A stretch of DNA of 64,000 bases. Source: Pseudomonas gingeri. Its GTDB lineage: Bacteria; Pseudomonadota; Gammaproteobacteria; Pseudomonadales; Pseudomonadaceae. The notes below the pieces were generated by a model. The model was not told the origin of the DNA. It searched no databases and saw nothing but the letters and a program-made list of their open reading frames with translations. Positions 16,405 to 24,941 of this stretch are shown here, piece by piece. The position numbers were made by a program, and so were the translations under genes. The DNA is taken from NCBI RefSeq assembly GCF_013386165.1, contig NZ_JACAOS010000003.1, forward strand, positions 414,343 through 478,342. Direction: 5' to 3'. The stretch's first letter is position 1, and the number at the start of each line of letters is the position of its first letter.

Positions 16405-17619
16405 TCAACGCAAGGTGCTGCAAAACCTCTGAATGGCTTCGCAGGCCCGGCCCAAGGCCTCGTCATCCAAGGCATAGGCGATGCGGATGTAGGGCCCCAG
16501 CCCAAACGCGCTGCCCGGTACCACGGCCACATCCGCTTCATCAAGCAGGGCATGGGCCAGCTCTTCATCGCTGTGCAGCAATCGCCCGGCGGCGGAGGTG
16601 CACCCCATCAGCCCGGCGCAGGAGGCGAATGCATAGAACGCACCGGCCGGGCTCGCACATTCAAGCCCGGGTATGGCGTTCAGCAACGTGACCATCAAAT
16701 CCCTGCGGCGCTGGAAAACCGCCCGGCTTTCATGGATGAAGTCCTTCGGACCTTCCAGCGCCGCAAGTGCCGCTTGTTGTGAGACCGAACTCGCCCCCGA
16801 GGTCTGCTGCCCCTGCAGTTTTTCCATGGCATCGAGCAACCAGCGTGGCCCGGTGGCAAAGCCGATGCGCCAACCGGTCATGGCATAGGCCTTGGACACA
16901 CCGTTCATGGTCAGGGTGCGCGCTGCCAGGCGCGGTTCCACCTGGGCCAGGGTATGGAACACCTGATTGTCGAAGATCAGGTGTTCATAGATGTCATCGG
17001 CCAGGATCAGCACCTGGGGATGGTCCAGCAAGACGTCGGCCAGGGTGCGCAATTCATCCCGGCTGTACACCGCTCCCGTCGGGTTGGACGGCGAGTTGAG
17101 GATCAGCCAGCGGGTCCGTGGGGTGATGGCCGCCGCCAGGGCGGCCGCGGTCAGTTTGAACCCCGAGCGTTCATCGCAGGTGACGATCCTCGCTTCACCG
17201 CCGCACAGTTGCACCATCTCCGGGTAACTGACCCAGTAGGGCGCGGGCACGATGACCTGGTCACCCTCGTTCAGGGTGGCCGCCAGGGCGTTGTAGATCA
17301 CCTGTTTGCCGCCATTGCAGATCAAGGTGTCCTGCCAGGTGACGTCGAGCCCGTTCTCGCGGCGGAACTTGGCGGCCACCGCTTCACGCAATGACCGGAC
17401 CCCGGCGACCTGGGTGTAGCGCGTGTGGCCGTGCTCGATGGCCTGAATGGCCGCCTCACGGATATGTCTGGGCGTATCGAAGTCCGGTTCGCCCGCGCAA
17501 AGTGAAATGATGGTTGCGCCTTGTGCCCGTCGCTCCGCCACTCGATCCATGATGCGGTAGGTCGCTGAAGGTTGTGCACTGGCCAGGCGAGCGTTCAGGC
17601 GTTGAATATCGGCACTCAT
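16405..17619 (-). CDS. Class I/II PLP-dependent aminotransferase
   Basis: A 404-residue fold-type I aminotransferase of the aspartate/aromatic group. It has SLCAGEPDFDTP near the N-terminus, NSPSNPTGAVYSRDEL near residue 170, and the PLP lysine in NGVSKAYAMTGWRIGFA near 235. GGAGAAG precedes the ATG at 17619. It is the last gene of a three-gene operon with two RraA/HMG-aldolase-like proteins, ending 29 bp after them. This suggests it transaminates an amino acid to a 2-oxo acid that the aldolases cleave, such as a 4-hydroxy-4-substituted glutamate. That link is inferred from gene order only. Confidence 0.87.
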   Translation of the reverse strand: MSADIQRLNARLASAQPSATYRIMDRVAERRAQGATIISLCAGEPDFDTPRHIREAAIQAIEHGHTRYTQVAGVRSLREAVAAKFRRENGLDVTWQDTLICNGGKQVIYNALAATLNEGDQVIVPAPYWVSYPEMVQLCGGEARIVTCDERSGFKLTAAALAAAITPRTRWLILNSPSNPTGAVYSRDELRTLADVLLDHPQVLILADDIYEHLIFDNQVFHTLAQVEPRLAARTLTMNGVSKAYAMTGWRIGFATGPRWLLDAMEKLQGQQTSGASSVSQQAALAALEGPKDFIHESRAVFQRRRDLMVTLLNAIPGLECASPAGAFYAFASCAGLMGCTSAAGRLLHSDEELAHALLDEADVAVVPGSAFGLGPYIRIAYALDDEALGRACEAIQRFCSTLR

Positions 17620-17647
17620 GCGCGGCTTCTCCACTGGGTCAGGGTCA

Positions 17648-18310
17648 TCAGACTTTCCTCTGCAGATGGTGGTAACCCAGCACGTCGCGGGCTTCCTTGA
17701 GGGTTTTGCCTTGCGCGATCAGGGCTCGGATCTCGGCTTCGACCGTTTCGATCTGGCGGGCACAAGCGGCTACTTCGGCGGCACGGGCGCGGGGCACGAT
17801 GACCACGCCGTTGGCGTCGGCGACCACGATGTCACGGTCACAGACCCGCACCGTGCCGATGGACACCGGCTGGTTGACCGACTGGACCTGTACGCGGTCC
17901 TTGCCGGTGCGCATGAAGCGGCCCTTGCTGAAGATCGGATAGCCGTCGCCCAGTGCCTTGTTCACGTCCCGGCAAACACCGTCGATAACGGTGCCGGCAA
18001 TTTGTCGTGTACCGGCGTACTGGGTCATGATGTCGCCCCAGACGGTGCAGTCGCTGCGCCCGCCGTTGTCGATGACCACGACGTCGCCGGGGGCCACCTC
18101 TTCAATGAAGTCGCCCACGGTGCCAGGTGGCACGCTGGCCGAGACGTACTGCACGGTAAACGCCGGGCCGACGACCACGCCGGGGTAATTGTCCAACGGC
18201 ATCACGCCGAGGCATTGGCCGGGCAGACCGAGCTTGTCCATGGCATCGGAGACACCCGGGGTGTCCAGGCCTTTGAACAGGGCGAGCAGTTCCTGATCCT
18301 CGAGATTCAT
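17648..18310 (-). CDS. RraA/HMG-CHA aldolase family protein, paralogue A
   Basis: A 220-residue member of the RraA fold family, which includes 4-hydroxy-4-methyl-2-oxoglutarate/4-carboxy-4-hydroxy-2-oxoadipate aldolases. Supporting motifs are GDVVVIDNGG near residue 92, WGDIMTQYA near 108 and the R-D pair in DGVCRDV near 130. It overlaps its upstream paralogue by 4 bp (ATGA), so the two are translationally coupled. Two different copies in tandem could form a hetero-oligomer or act on different hydroxy-acids. True RraA proteins (RNase E inhibitors) are shorter, so an enzyme is more likely. Confidence 0.82.
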   Translation of the reverse strand: MNLEDQELLALFKGLDTPGVSDAMDKLGLPGQCLGVMPLDNYPGVVVGPAFTVQYVSASVPPGTVGDFIEEVAPGDVVVIDNGGRSDCTVWGDIMTQYAGTRQIAGTVIDGVCRDVNKALGDGYPIFSKGRFMRTGKDRVQVQSVNQPVSIGTVRVCDRDIVVADANGVVIVPRARAAEVAACARQIETVEAEIRALIAQGKTLKEARDVLGYHHLQRKV

Positions 18311-18975
18311 CGGGTGTGCTCCACGTAGATGGCTTCGAACTGGGTGTCATGCATCACCTCGGCCACCGAGCGGCCGCTGCGCACAGCCTCGACCATGCCG
18401 TCCTGGCGCCGGGCGATACGTTCGCCAAGGTCGAGCACTTGCTCGATGTGTGCCTTGGCTACAAACACCGTGCCGCAGTTGTCGGCGATGACATAGTCGT
18501 CTTCGCTGACGGCGACGCCGGCCACATCGATGGTCACGGCGGCATCAATCTGCATCACGCGATTACGGGCACTGATCATCGTCACCCCACGGCCGTAGAC
18601 CGGATAACCAATGGCCTCACTCCCGTCGATATCGCGGCTGAAACCGTCGATCACCGTGCCGCGCACCTGCTTGGCGGACGCGGCATTGGCCAGGATATCG
18701 CCCCAGCAGGAAATGCCTTCCAGGCCGCCGGCAATCACCAGCACCCGATCATCGCTGTCGATCTGTTCGACCACCGGGGTGATCAGATGCACGCTGGGCG
18801 TCGTATCGGATTTGGCGGCCAGCAGCACGGTGCTGGCCCGACCGACGATTTTCGGGCACTGCCACAACGGGCGGAGCCCGACCGTGGCGCCGGGCAGGCC
18901 GAGGAAGTCGAGCGCATCGGACACGGTGTTGGTGTCCAGCGCCGCCAAGCGTTCGAGCAAATTCTGGTGGGTCAT
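18307..18975 (-). CDS. RraA/HMG-CHA aldolase family protein, paralogue B
   Basis: A 222-residue protein, clearly paralogous to the downstream copy. Both share an N-terminal TxSDALDxLGLPG-type helix (here TVSDALDFLGLPG), SCWGDILANAA and the R-D pair in DGFSRDID. They have diverged well beyond a recent duplication. It is the first gene of the operon and is divergent from the LysR gene at 19081. The likely activity is metal-dependent retro-aldol cleavage of a 4-hydroxy-2-oxo acid to pyruvate, or oxaloacetate decarboxylation. The substrate is unknown. Confidence 0.82.
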   Translation of the reverse strand: MTHQNLLERLAALDTNTVSDALDFLGLPGATVGLRPLWQCPKIVGRASTVLLAAKSDTTPSVHLITPVVEQIDSDDRVLVIAGGLEGISCWGDILANAASAKQVRGTVIDGFSRDIDGSEAIGYPVYGRGVTMISARNRVMQIDAAVTIDVAGVAVSEDDYVIADNCGTVFVAKAHIEQVLDLGERIARRQDGMVEAVRSGRSVAEVMHDTQFEAIYVEHTR

Positions 18976-19080
18976 GGGGGAGCCCCTGTGGTGACGGAGG
19001 CGCCCAGTTTCGGTGAGGCTATTTGATAGGTATATTACTAATCACAGAAGCGTTAGATACGCTGAACCTATGGATTAGCC

Positions 19081-19974
19081 ATGATCAATTTTCGTCTGAT
19101 TCGTCACCTCTGGTTATTTCTGGCGGTTGCCGAAGAGCAGAATTTCGGCCGCGCCGCCAAGCGTCTGGGGATGTCCCAGCCCCCGCTGAGCGAGCAGATT
19201 CAGGTCCTGGAGCAGGCGCTCAAGGTCACGCTTTTCGAGCGCTCGCGACGTGGAGCGAAACTGACCCCGGTCGGCGCCGCGATCCTGCCGGCGGTGCGTA
19301 AATTCGCCGAGCAACTGGAACGTCTGGAGCTGGCCGTGGAGGAGGCGGTGGCGGGGCAGTCGGGCCTGCTGACCATCGGGGCGATCTCGACGGCCATGTT
19401 TGACGTGCTGCCGGGCCTGATCGAACAACTGAAGCGTGAATACCCGCACTTGACGGTGTCGGTGCGCGAAATCGACAGCGTTGAAGCCGTCCCGGCGCTG
19501 GAAGCCGGGGATATCGATCTGGCGTTTGCCCGTCTGGACGGTGATCTGGGGGCGTCGATCCAGTCGCTGCCGTTGACCGAGGACCGTCTGATGGTGGCGT
19601 TGCCCAGCGATCACCCTTTGGCTTCGCGTACACGAATCAGTTTGTCGAGTCTGGCCAGCGAACCTTTGGTGATGTTCTCTCGAAAGGTCAGCCCGGTGTA
19701 TTTCGATAACTTGATCGCCACCTGCCGGGCCAGCGGCTTTTCCCCGCGTGTACTGCATGAAGTACGTTCGGTCGCTTCGCAGATTGCGTTTGTCAGTTGT
19801 GGGCAAGGGATCGCGCTCGTACCGGCGTCGCTGAAGAAACTGGCCCCCGACAATGTGGTGTTTCGAGCCCTTAGCCAGAAGCTCAACGTGGTGACCACCG
19901 CCGTGGCGTGGAATACCGCTCGTCCCAATCCGTTGGTGGAGGCGTTGGTCGCGCGGTTTCAGGCGAAGGTGTAA
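19081..19974 (+). CDS. LysR-family transcriptional regulator
   Basis: A 297-residue LysR protein. The N-terminal winged helix reads AEEQNFGRAAKRLGMSQPPLSEQI, and a type 2 periplasmic-binding fold effector domain follows. It is divergent from the RraA-RraA-aminotransferase operon across 105 bp, the usual place for the activator of such an operon. The intergenic region is AT-rich, but I see no unambiguous T-N11-A box. The ribosome-binding site is weak. Confidence 0.9.
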   Translation: MINFRLIRHLWLFLAVAEEQNFGRAAKRLGMSQPPLSEQIQVLEQALKVTLFERSRRGAKLTPVGAAILPAVRKFAEQLERLELAVEEAVAGQSGLLTIGAISTAMFDVLPGLIEQLKREYPHLTVSVREIDSVEAVPALEAGDIDLAFARLDGDLGASIQSLPLTEDRLMVALPSDHPLASRTRISLSSLASEPLVMFSRKVSPVYFDNLIATCRASGFSPRVLHEVRSVASQIAFVSCGQGIALVPASLKKLAPDNVVFRALSQKLNVVTTAVAWNTARPNPLVEALVARFQAKV

Positions 19975-20123
19975 GCGCGGAGTGTTTTTGCATTGATAGG
20001 TTTGGCGTATGAAAACCATCCTGAATCCGTTATTTACAGAAAGCCGGAACCCCTTGAAATTGCTGCCGGTGCCGTCGGCAATCGATGTCTCGGCGACAAC
20101 TCTTCATCCAAGGAGCTATTCAC

Positions 20124-20963
20124 GTGTCTTCGCCAGCAACCTTCACTCATACGCAACTTCCGCTGGTGGTCGAGGGTGTTCAACTGAACGTCGCCGCCCT
20201 ACATCGTGAAGGCACCTTGGCGCCCATCGTATTCCTGCATGGTTTTGGTTCGACCAAGGAAGACTACGCCGACATCGAGCGGCAGGCGGCCTTTGCCGGT
20301 CACCCCTTTGTCGCCTACGACGCACCGGGTTGCGGTGAGAGCCAGTGCGCTGACCTGTCGAGGATTTCCATCCCCTTCCTGCTGCAGACGGCTTTACAGG
20401 TGCTGGAGCATTTCGACATCGAACGTTTCCATCTGGTCGGTCACTCCATGGGCGGCCTTACCGCGCTGATGCTGGCCCATCAGTTTCCGGAGCGGGTCCT
20501 CAGCTTCGTCGATATCGAGGGCAATATTGCCCCGGAGGACTGCTTTCTCAGCCGGCAAATCGTCGACTATCCGGCGGAGGACCCCGAGGTGTTTTTCAGC
20601 GCGTTCATCGAACGTACCCGGCAGGCTCCGGCCTATGCCAGTGCGCTGTATTCGGCGAGCTTGCGACACAAGGTGCGGGCCGGCGCGGTGCGGGGGATCT
20701 TCCAGTCGATGGTCGATCTTTCCGATAACGCCGACCTGATGGGCAAATTCCTCGGACTGAAATGCCCACGCATGTTCATGTATGGCGAGCAGAACGCATC
20801 CCTGTCCTATCTCTTGCCTATCCAGGCCCAAGGCGTGCGCCTGGCACCTATCGAGCAGTGCGGGCACTTTCCGATGTACTCCAATCCGATTGCGATGTGG
20901 CGGGAGATTGCCGATTTCCAGAGCGGCGCTCATCTTCCACGGGAGAACGGGCTGGGGGTCTAA
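20124..20963 (+). CDS. Alpha/beta hydrolase
   Basis: A 279-residue alpha/beta hydrolase. It has the oxyanion HGFGST motif near residue 38, the nucleophile elbow GHSMGG near 105, and a C-terminal catalytic His in QCGHFPMYSNP. The start is GTG 20124 because AAGGAG sits eight bases before it; an upstream ATG in the same frame has no such site. The family covers esterases, lactonases and C-C hydrolases, so the substrate cannot be told. It follows the LysR gene in the same direction but 149 bp away and may be independent. Confidence 0.85.
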   Translation: MSSPATFTHTQLPLVVEGVQLNVAALHREGTLAPIVFLHGFGSTKEDYADIERQAAFAGHPFVAYDAPGCGESQCADLSRISIPFLLQTALQVLEHFDIERFHLVGHSMGGLTALMLAHQFPERVLSFVDIEGNIAPEDCFLSRQIVDYPAEDPEVFFSAFIERTRQAPAYASALYSASLRHKVRAGAVRGIFQSMVDLSDNADLMGKFLGLKCPRMFMYGEQNASLSYLLPIQAQGVRLAPIEQCGHFPMYSNPIAMWREIADFQSGAHLPRENGLGV

Positions 20964-20988
20964 TCAGTCAACCGATCATCAGGATGCA

Positions 20989-21026
20989 AAAAAACGCCCC
21001 GAACCTTATGGCCCGGGGCGTTTTCA
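20989..21026. terminator. Bidirectional intrinsic terminator
   Basis: AAAACGCCCCG (20991-21001) pairs with CGGGGCGTTTT (21014-21024) around a 12-base loop, between two convergent genes. The A-run and T-run flanks make it work in both directions. Confidence 0.9.
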
Positions 21027-21040
21027 TTCAACCGAATGAC

Positions 21041-21751
21041 TTAGTGCCCGGCACTCTGCCCACCATCCACATGCAGGATCTCACCCGTCACAAACCCGGC
21101 CGACTCCAGGTAAACAACGGCCTGGACGATATCGCTGATGTCCCCCATCCGCCCAACCGGATGCAAGCTCCCCAATGCCTCATGGGTTTCTTCGGCATGC
21201 ATCGGCGTCTTGATAATCCCGGGACTCACGGCATTGACCCGAATCCCGCGTTTGGCGTACTCGATCGCCAGGGATTTGGTTGCTGAATTGAGGCCACCCT
21301 TGGTCAGCGAGGCCAGCACCGACGGCACACCTTCAATCGCATGATCCACCAGGCTGGTGGTGACATTGACGACATGGCCTTTGCCTTGTTTCTCCATCTC
21401 GGTAATCGCCAACTGGGTGATGTAGAAGAAGCCATTCAGGTTCACGGCCAACACGTTGACGTAGTCTTCGTGGGTATAGCCGGTGAAGGGTTTGGCGACG
21501 AAGACCCCGGCGTTGTTGATCAGGCTGTCGATGCGACCAAAACGGGCGACACCTTCACGGATAACACGCTCGGCGGTAGCCGGGTCGGCGATGTCACCGG
21601 CGACGGTGAGGAGGTCCGGGTCAGTGGACGGCTTGACGGAGCGGGCGGTAGCGACCACCCGATAATCGAGATCACGGTACGCCTTGACCAGCGCCGCGCC
21701 GATCCCTTGGGAAGCGCCGGTAATCACAACGACTTTTTTTGCATGGCTCAT
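21041..21751 (-). CDS. SDR-fold oxidoreductase-like protein lacking the catalytic Tyr
   Basis: A 236-residue short-chain dehydrogenase/reductase. It has the cofactor motif TGASQGIG (about residue 10), NNAG near 83, the N of the LAVNLNG segment, and C-terminal VDGGQ. The ATG at 21751 has GAGG upstream. The usual Y-x3-K motif reads A-S-L-T-K here, so the Lys is kept but the Tyr is replaced by Ala. No other Tyr is within reach until the IEYAK helix. The protein may therefore use an unusual mechanism or be a binding or regulatory protein. It is the last gene of the tautomerase-FrnE-SDR operon, 44 bp after the preceding gene. Confidence 0.85.
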   Translation of the reverse strand: MSHAKKVVVITGASQGIGAALVKAYRDLDYRVVATARSVKPSTDPDLLTVAGDIADPATAERVIREGVARFGRIDSLINNAGVFVAKPFTGYTHEDYVNVLAVNLNGFFYITQLAITEMEKQGKGHVVNVTTSLVDHAIEGVPSVLASLTKGGLNSATKSLAIEYAKRGIRVNAVSPGIIKTPMHAEETHEALGSLHPVGRMGDISDIVQAVVYLESAGFVTGEILHVDGGQSAGH

Positions 21752-21795
21752 GATAAAACCTCTATAGACCGATAAGTGGGGTAGGGCGTGATTCA

Positions 21796-22446
21796 TCAAG
21801 CGGCGGCGGACGATATTTCCCGCAGCATCTGTTCGTAGTACTCGACCGATTGCGAACCTGAGACCAGGTGACGGCCGTTAAGGATCATGGCCGGCACCGA
21901 GTTGATGCCGCGTGCGTGGTAGAAGGCTTCCAGTTCACGCACCTCGTCGGCGAATTCGCCAGAGGCCAGCACTTCACGGGCACGTGCCGCGTCCAGTCCG
22001 GCCTCGCTCGCCAAGCGCACCAGGGTTTCGCGGTCGCTCGGGTTCTGGCCGTCGCTGAAATAGGCACGCAGCAGGGCTCTCTTCAGTTCGATCTGTCGTC
22101 CTTCCTGCAAGGCCCAGAGCAACAGGCGGTGGGCATCGAAGGTGTTGTAGAAATGGCTGCGCTTCTCCAGGTCGAACTGAAAACCGATGGCCTGGCCGCG
22201 GGTCATCAGCATCTGCTTGCCGGCGGCAACTTCCTCGGCGCTGCGGCCGTATTTGCGCATCATGTGCTGGACCGCGTGCTCGCCTTCGGCCGGCATGTCC
22301 GGGTTCAGTTCGAAAGGTTTGAAGGTCAACTCGACCGACACTTCACCCGCGAGGTTGGCGATCGCCTGCTCCAGGGCTGTCGCGCCCAGGGCACACCAGG
22401 GGCAGACCACATCGGAGATGAAGTCCAGTGTGACCGGCGTGCTCAT
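21796..22446 (-). CDS. FrnE-like DsbA-family thioredoxin-fold protein
   Basis: A 216-residue protein of the FrnE/2-hydroxychromene-2-carboxylate isomerase group. It has a redox CPWC motif at residues 15-18 (DVVCPWCALG), a helical insertion, and the cis-Pro loop SVPAMILNG near 190. No signal peptide is present, so it is cytoplasmic. It may act as a dithiol oxidoreductase or, as FrnE in polyketide pathways, as a glutathione-linked isomerase. It overlaps the tautomerase gene by 4 bp (ATGA). Confidence 0.88.
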   Translation of the reverse strand: MSTPVTLDFISDVVCPWCALGATALEQAIANLAGEVSVELTFKPFELNPDMPAEGEHAVQHMMRKYGRSAEEVAAGKQMLMTRGQAIGFQFDLEKRSHFYNTFDAHRLLLWALQEGRQIELKRALLRAYFSDGQNPSDRETLVRLASEAGLDAARAREVLASGEFADEVRELEAFYHARGINSVPAMILNGRHLVSGSQSVEYYEQMLREISSAAA

Positions 22447-22658
22447 GACGGGTTCTCCGCCAGTTGCTTGCGGTATTGAGTGGTGCTGATGCCGGCATAA
22501 CCCCAGTTATCGGTGTCGACTTCTTCGATCACGATATGGGTCAGGTCCGGGCGCTTGTTGAGGACCCGTTGCAGGGTTTCGGTGATTTCGGCAATCACCT
22601 GGGCTTTCTGCTCCGAGGTAACGCCATCGCGGGTGATGCGCACGCTGACAAAAGGCAT
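22443..22658 (-). CDS. 4-oxalocrotonate tautomerase family protein
   Basis: A 71-residue tautomerase. Met is followed by Pro, which becomes the N-terminal catalytic base after Met removal (start MPFVSVRITRDG). The typical helix (TSEQKAQVIAEITETLQRVL) and VIEEVDTDNWGYAG follow. It is the first gene of a coupled operon with the FrnE-like and SDR-like proteins. It would interconvert enol and keto forms of a small oxo-acid or a reactive quinone-like compound. No regulator lies beside it. Confidence 0.88.
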   Translation of the reverse strand: MPFVSVRITRDGVTSEQKAQVIAEITETLQRVLNKRPDLTHIVIEEVDTDNWGYAGISTTQYRKQLAENPS

Positions 22659-22808
22659 GACCAGTCTCCAATGACCCGTCCATCGGCATGATGGCAGGCA
22701 GTGGCGTCAATTTATTAGGTTGTTCATGGTGGATAAATATGGGTTCGAGAACATCATTGGTAACGTGATGTAATGAGTTGGCGGCTCGGCCAGCGGGTTC
22801 GTTCAGCC

Positions 22809-22859
22809 GGTTTGTGATCTATAGTTCTTGAAGTGTTGGAACCGCGCAGGGAGCACCGC
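22809..22859 (+). promoter_or_regulatory. Leader shared with the GGDEF-EAL gene
   Basis: The sequence CGGTTTGTGATCTATAGTT (about 22808-22826) and the pre-start CGCAGGGAGCAC occur again, nearly identical, upstream of the GGDEF-EAL gene on the other strand (29019-29081). The preserved non-coding sequence suggests both genes share a promoter or regulator. Confidence 0.55.
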
Positions 22860-24749
22860 ATGTCGATCCAACGACCAGATGGACTGAGGTCGGTCCCTAC
22901 TATCGCCAGGTCGGCGGACGCCATTGCCAAGACCACCCGCAGCTTCTTTCGGCGTGGGCTCGGTCAGGTCAAGGAAGCCTATATCCTGTTTCCTCTGCTG
23001 GCCGTTGTGCTGTTGCTGGTTATCTGGGCGACGACGCTGCATTTGATCAACAGTGAACTGGCACGGGCACGGCACGGCGCTGCAACGGCCAGCCTGGAGA
23101 TCGGTGCCACCTACGAAGCACAGATGCTGCGCGCTGTTCACGAAATCGATCAAACCCTCAAGCTGGTCAAGTACACCTATGAGGCCGAAGGGGAGCGTAA
23201 TCCCCTGCCCAGGCTCAAAGAGCGGGCCTTGTTGCCGCCCGCCCTGTTATTTGACGTCAGTGTGGCCAATTTGAGCGGCGTGCTGGTGGCGAGCACGCGG
23301 CCCAGCGAGACGCCAACCAACGCTGAGCCCGATGAGCAACAAGCACTGTCGCACGACGATACGTTGCTGATCAGTCGTCCCTGGAGAAAGTCGGCGACGG
23401 GAGAATGGCGGCTACGCTTCAGCCGTCGGCTCAATGCGGCGGACGGTACGTTCTCCGCGATTGCCCGGGTCGAAGTCGACGCGGCCTATTTCGTCAGCAG
23501 TTATGACCCTTCGAAACTCGGCGAGCATGGCGTCCTCGGCCTCCTGGGCACCGATGGGGTTTTCCGGGTACGGCGCACCGGTGAGTTGATTCGGGCCGGT
23601 GACGCAGTGGATTACGCCGCGCTGGTTCCGGACTCCGAGGACACCCAGGCGCTGCTGGCGACCGATAGCTGGGACGGCGTGCGGCGCTACACCAGTGCCC
23701 GCCAGCTCTATGACCTGCCCCTGGCGGTGATTGTCGGGTTATCCGAAGACGAACAACTGGCCGCAGCCACCGGGCAAGCGCAGATCTATCTGTGGCGGGC
23801 CGGCGGTGGCAGTCTGTTGCTGGTGTTGCTGGTCGGCCTGCTGAGCCGGATGAGCTGGCAACTGGCGCAAAGCCGCTTGCGCACGGCCGAAGCCCAGACC
23901 CAACTGGTGGCGATTGCGCGTCAGGCCGGCATGGCGGAAATCGCCACCAATGTCCTGCATAACGTGGGGAACGTGCTCAACAGCGTCAACGTCTGCGCCG
24001 AAGTGGTGACCCGCAAGCTGCGCACCAGCAAAGCCCTGGGCCTGAGCAAAGCGGTGCAGTTGATGAACGAGCATGCCCTGGATCTGGGCCAGTTCATCTC
24101 CCAGGACGCGAAAGGCAAGCTGCTGCCGGGCTATCTGAACCAGCTGGTGGAGGCCTTGGCTGTCGAACAGAAGAGCATGGCCGACGAACTCGAACAGTTG
24201 ACCAAAAGCATTGATCACATCAAGGAGATTGTCGCAGCGCAGCAATCGTATTCAGGCGTCTCCAGCCTCGCCGAGGCCGTCCAGCTACCGCAACTGATAG
24301 AGGATGCGCTGCGCATGAATGCGAGCATTCTCGCTGCCCGCCAGATCACCGTGGTGAGAGAGTTTGCCGAAACGCCTTCGTTGCAACTGGACAAGCACCG
24401 CCTGCTGATGATCCTGGTCAACCTGATTAAAAATGCCGGCGGTGCGATGAGTAACCCATCGGATCGCCCGCCGCGGATCACACTGCATACCGAGGTGCTG
24501 CCGGAGCAGACCCTGGTCATCAAGGTGATCGACAATGGCGAGGGGATTGCCGAGGAGAACCTGACGCGGATTTTTGCCCACGGCTTCACCACGCGCAAGG
24601 GCGGCCATGGCTTCGGGTTGCACAGCTGCATCCTGGCGGCCATGGAGATGGGCGGGGTCTTGAAGGTCCACAGCGAAGGACCGGGACAAGGGGCAATCTT
24701 CACCCTGGAACTGCCCCTCAAGGTTTCGACCCCGGCAGCGCTTGCATAA
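22860..24749 (+). CDS. Membrane sensor histidine kinase with Cache-like periplasmic domain
   Basis: A 629-residue kinase. A transmembrane helix (about 43-62) is followed by a large periplasmic Cache-type domain (about 65-305) and a second transmembrane helix (about 312-332). The dimerisation region carries the phospho-acceptor in AEIATNVLHNVGN. The ATPase domain has LVNLIKNAGGAM, IDNGEGI and RKGGHGFGLH. All catalytic boxes are intact and there is no receiver domain. No response regulator gene is adjacent. The sensory half is nearly the same as that of the GGDEF-EAL protein at 26634-29006. The start at 22860 is supported by the conserved GGGAGCAC leader of both genes. Confidence 0.88.
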   Translation: MSIQRPDGLRSVPTIARSADAIAKTTRSFFRRGLGQVKEAYILFPLLAVVLLLVIWATTLHLINSELARARHGAATASLEIGATYEAQMLRAVHEIDQTLKLVKYTYEAEGERNPLPRLKERALLPPALLFDVSVANLSGVLVASTRPSETPTNAEPDEQQALSHDDTLLISRPWRKSATGEWRLRFSRRLNAADGTFSAIARVEVDAAYFVSSYDPSKLGEHGVLGLLGTDGVFRVRRTGELIRAGDAVDYAALVPDSEDTQALLATDSWDGVRRYTSARQLYDLPLAVIVGLSEDEQLAAATGQAQIYLWRAGGGSLLLVLLVGLLSRMSWQLAQSRLRTAEAQTQLVAIARQAGMAEIATNVLHNVGNVLNSVNVCAEVVTRKLRTSKALGLSKAVQLMNEHALDLGQFISQDAKGKLLPGYLNQLVEALAVEQKSMADELEQLTKSIDHIKEIVAAQQSYSGVSSLAEAVQLPQLIEDALRMNASILAARQITVVREFAETPSLQLDKHRLLMILVNLIKNAGGAMSNPSDRPPRITLHTEVLPEQTLVIKVIDNGEGIAEENLTRIFAHGFTTRKGGHGFGLHSCILAAMEMGGVLKVHSEGPGQGAIFTLELPLKVSTPAALA

Positions 24750-24941
24750 GCCGGGCGTACGGGGGGTTGTCGTCTACAATTTTGCTTGTGGCACCGCTGG
24801 ATTCCATTGAGCCAACGTTACAAGGAATAGAACGAATGGCCGCAGTCCTCCCCGACAACCGATCAGTCAATGTCGAGACGCTTTCCAGAGCGAAAGCGTA
24901 TCTGGATGTCTTCGTTTCCCTGATACGGCTGCGTTGACCCC

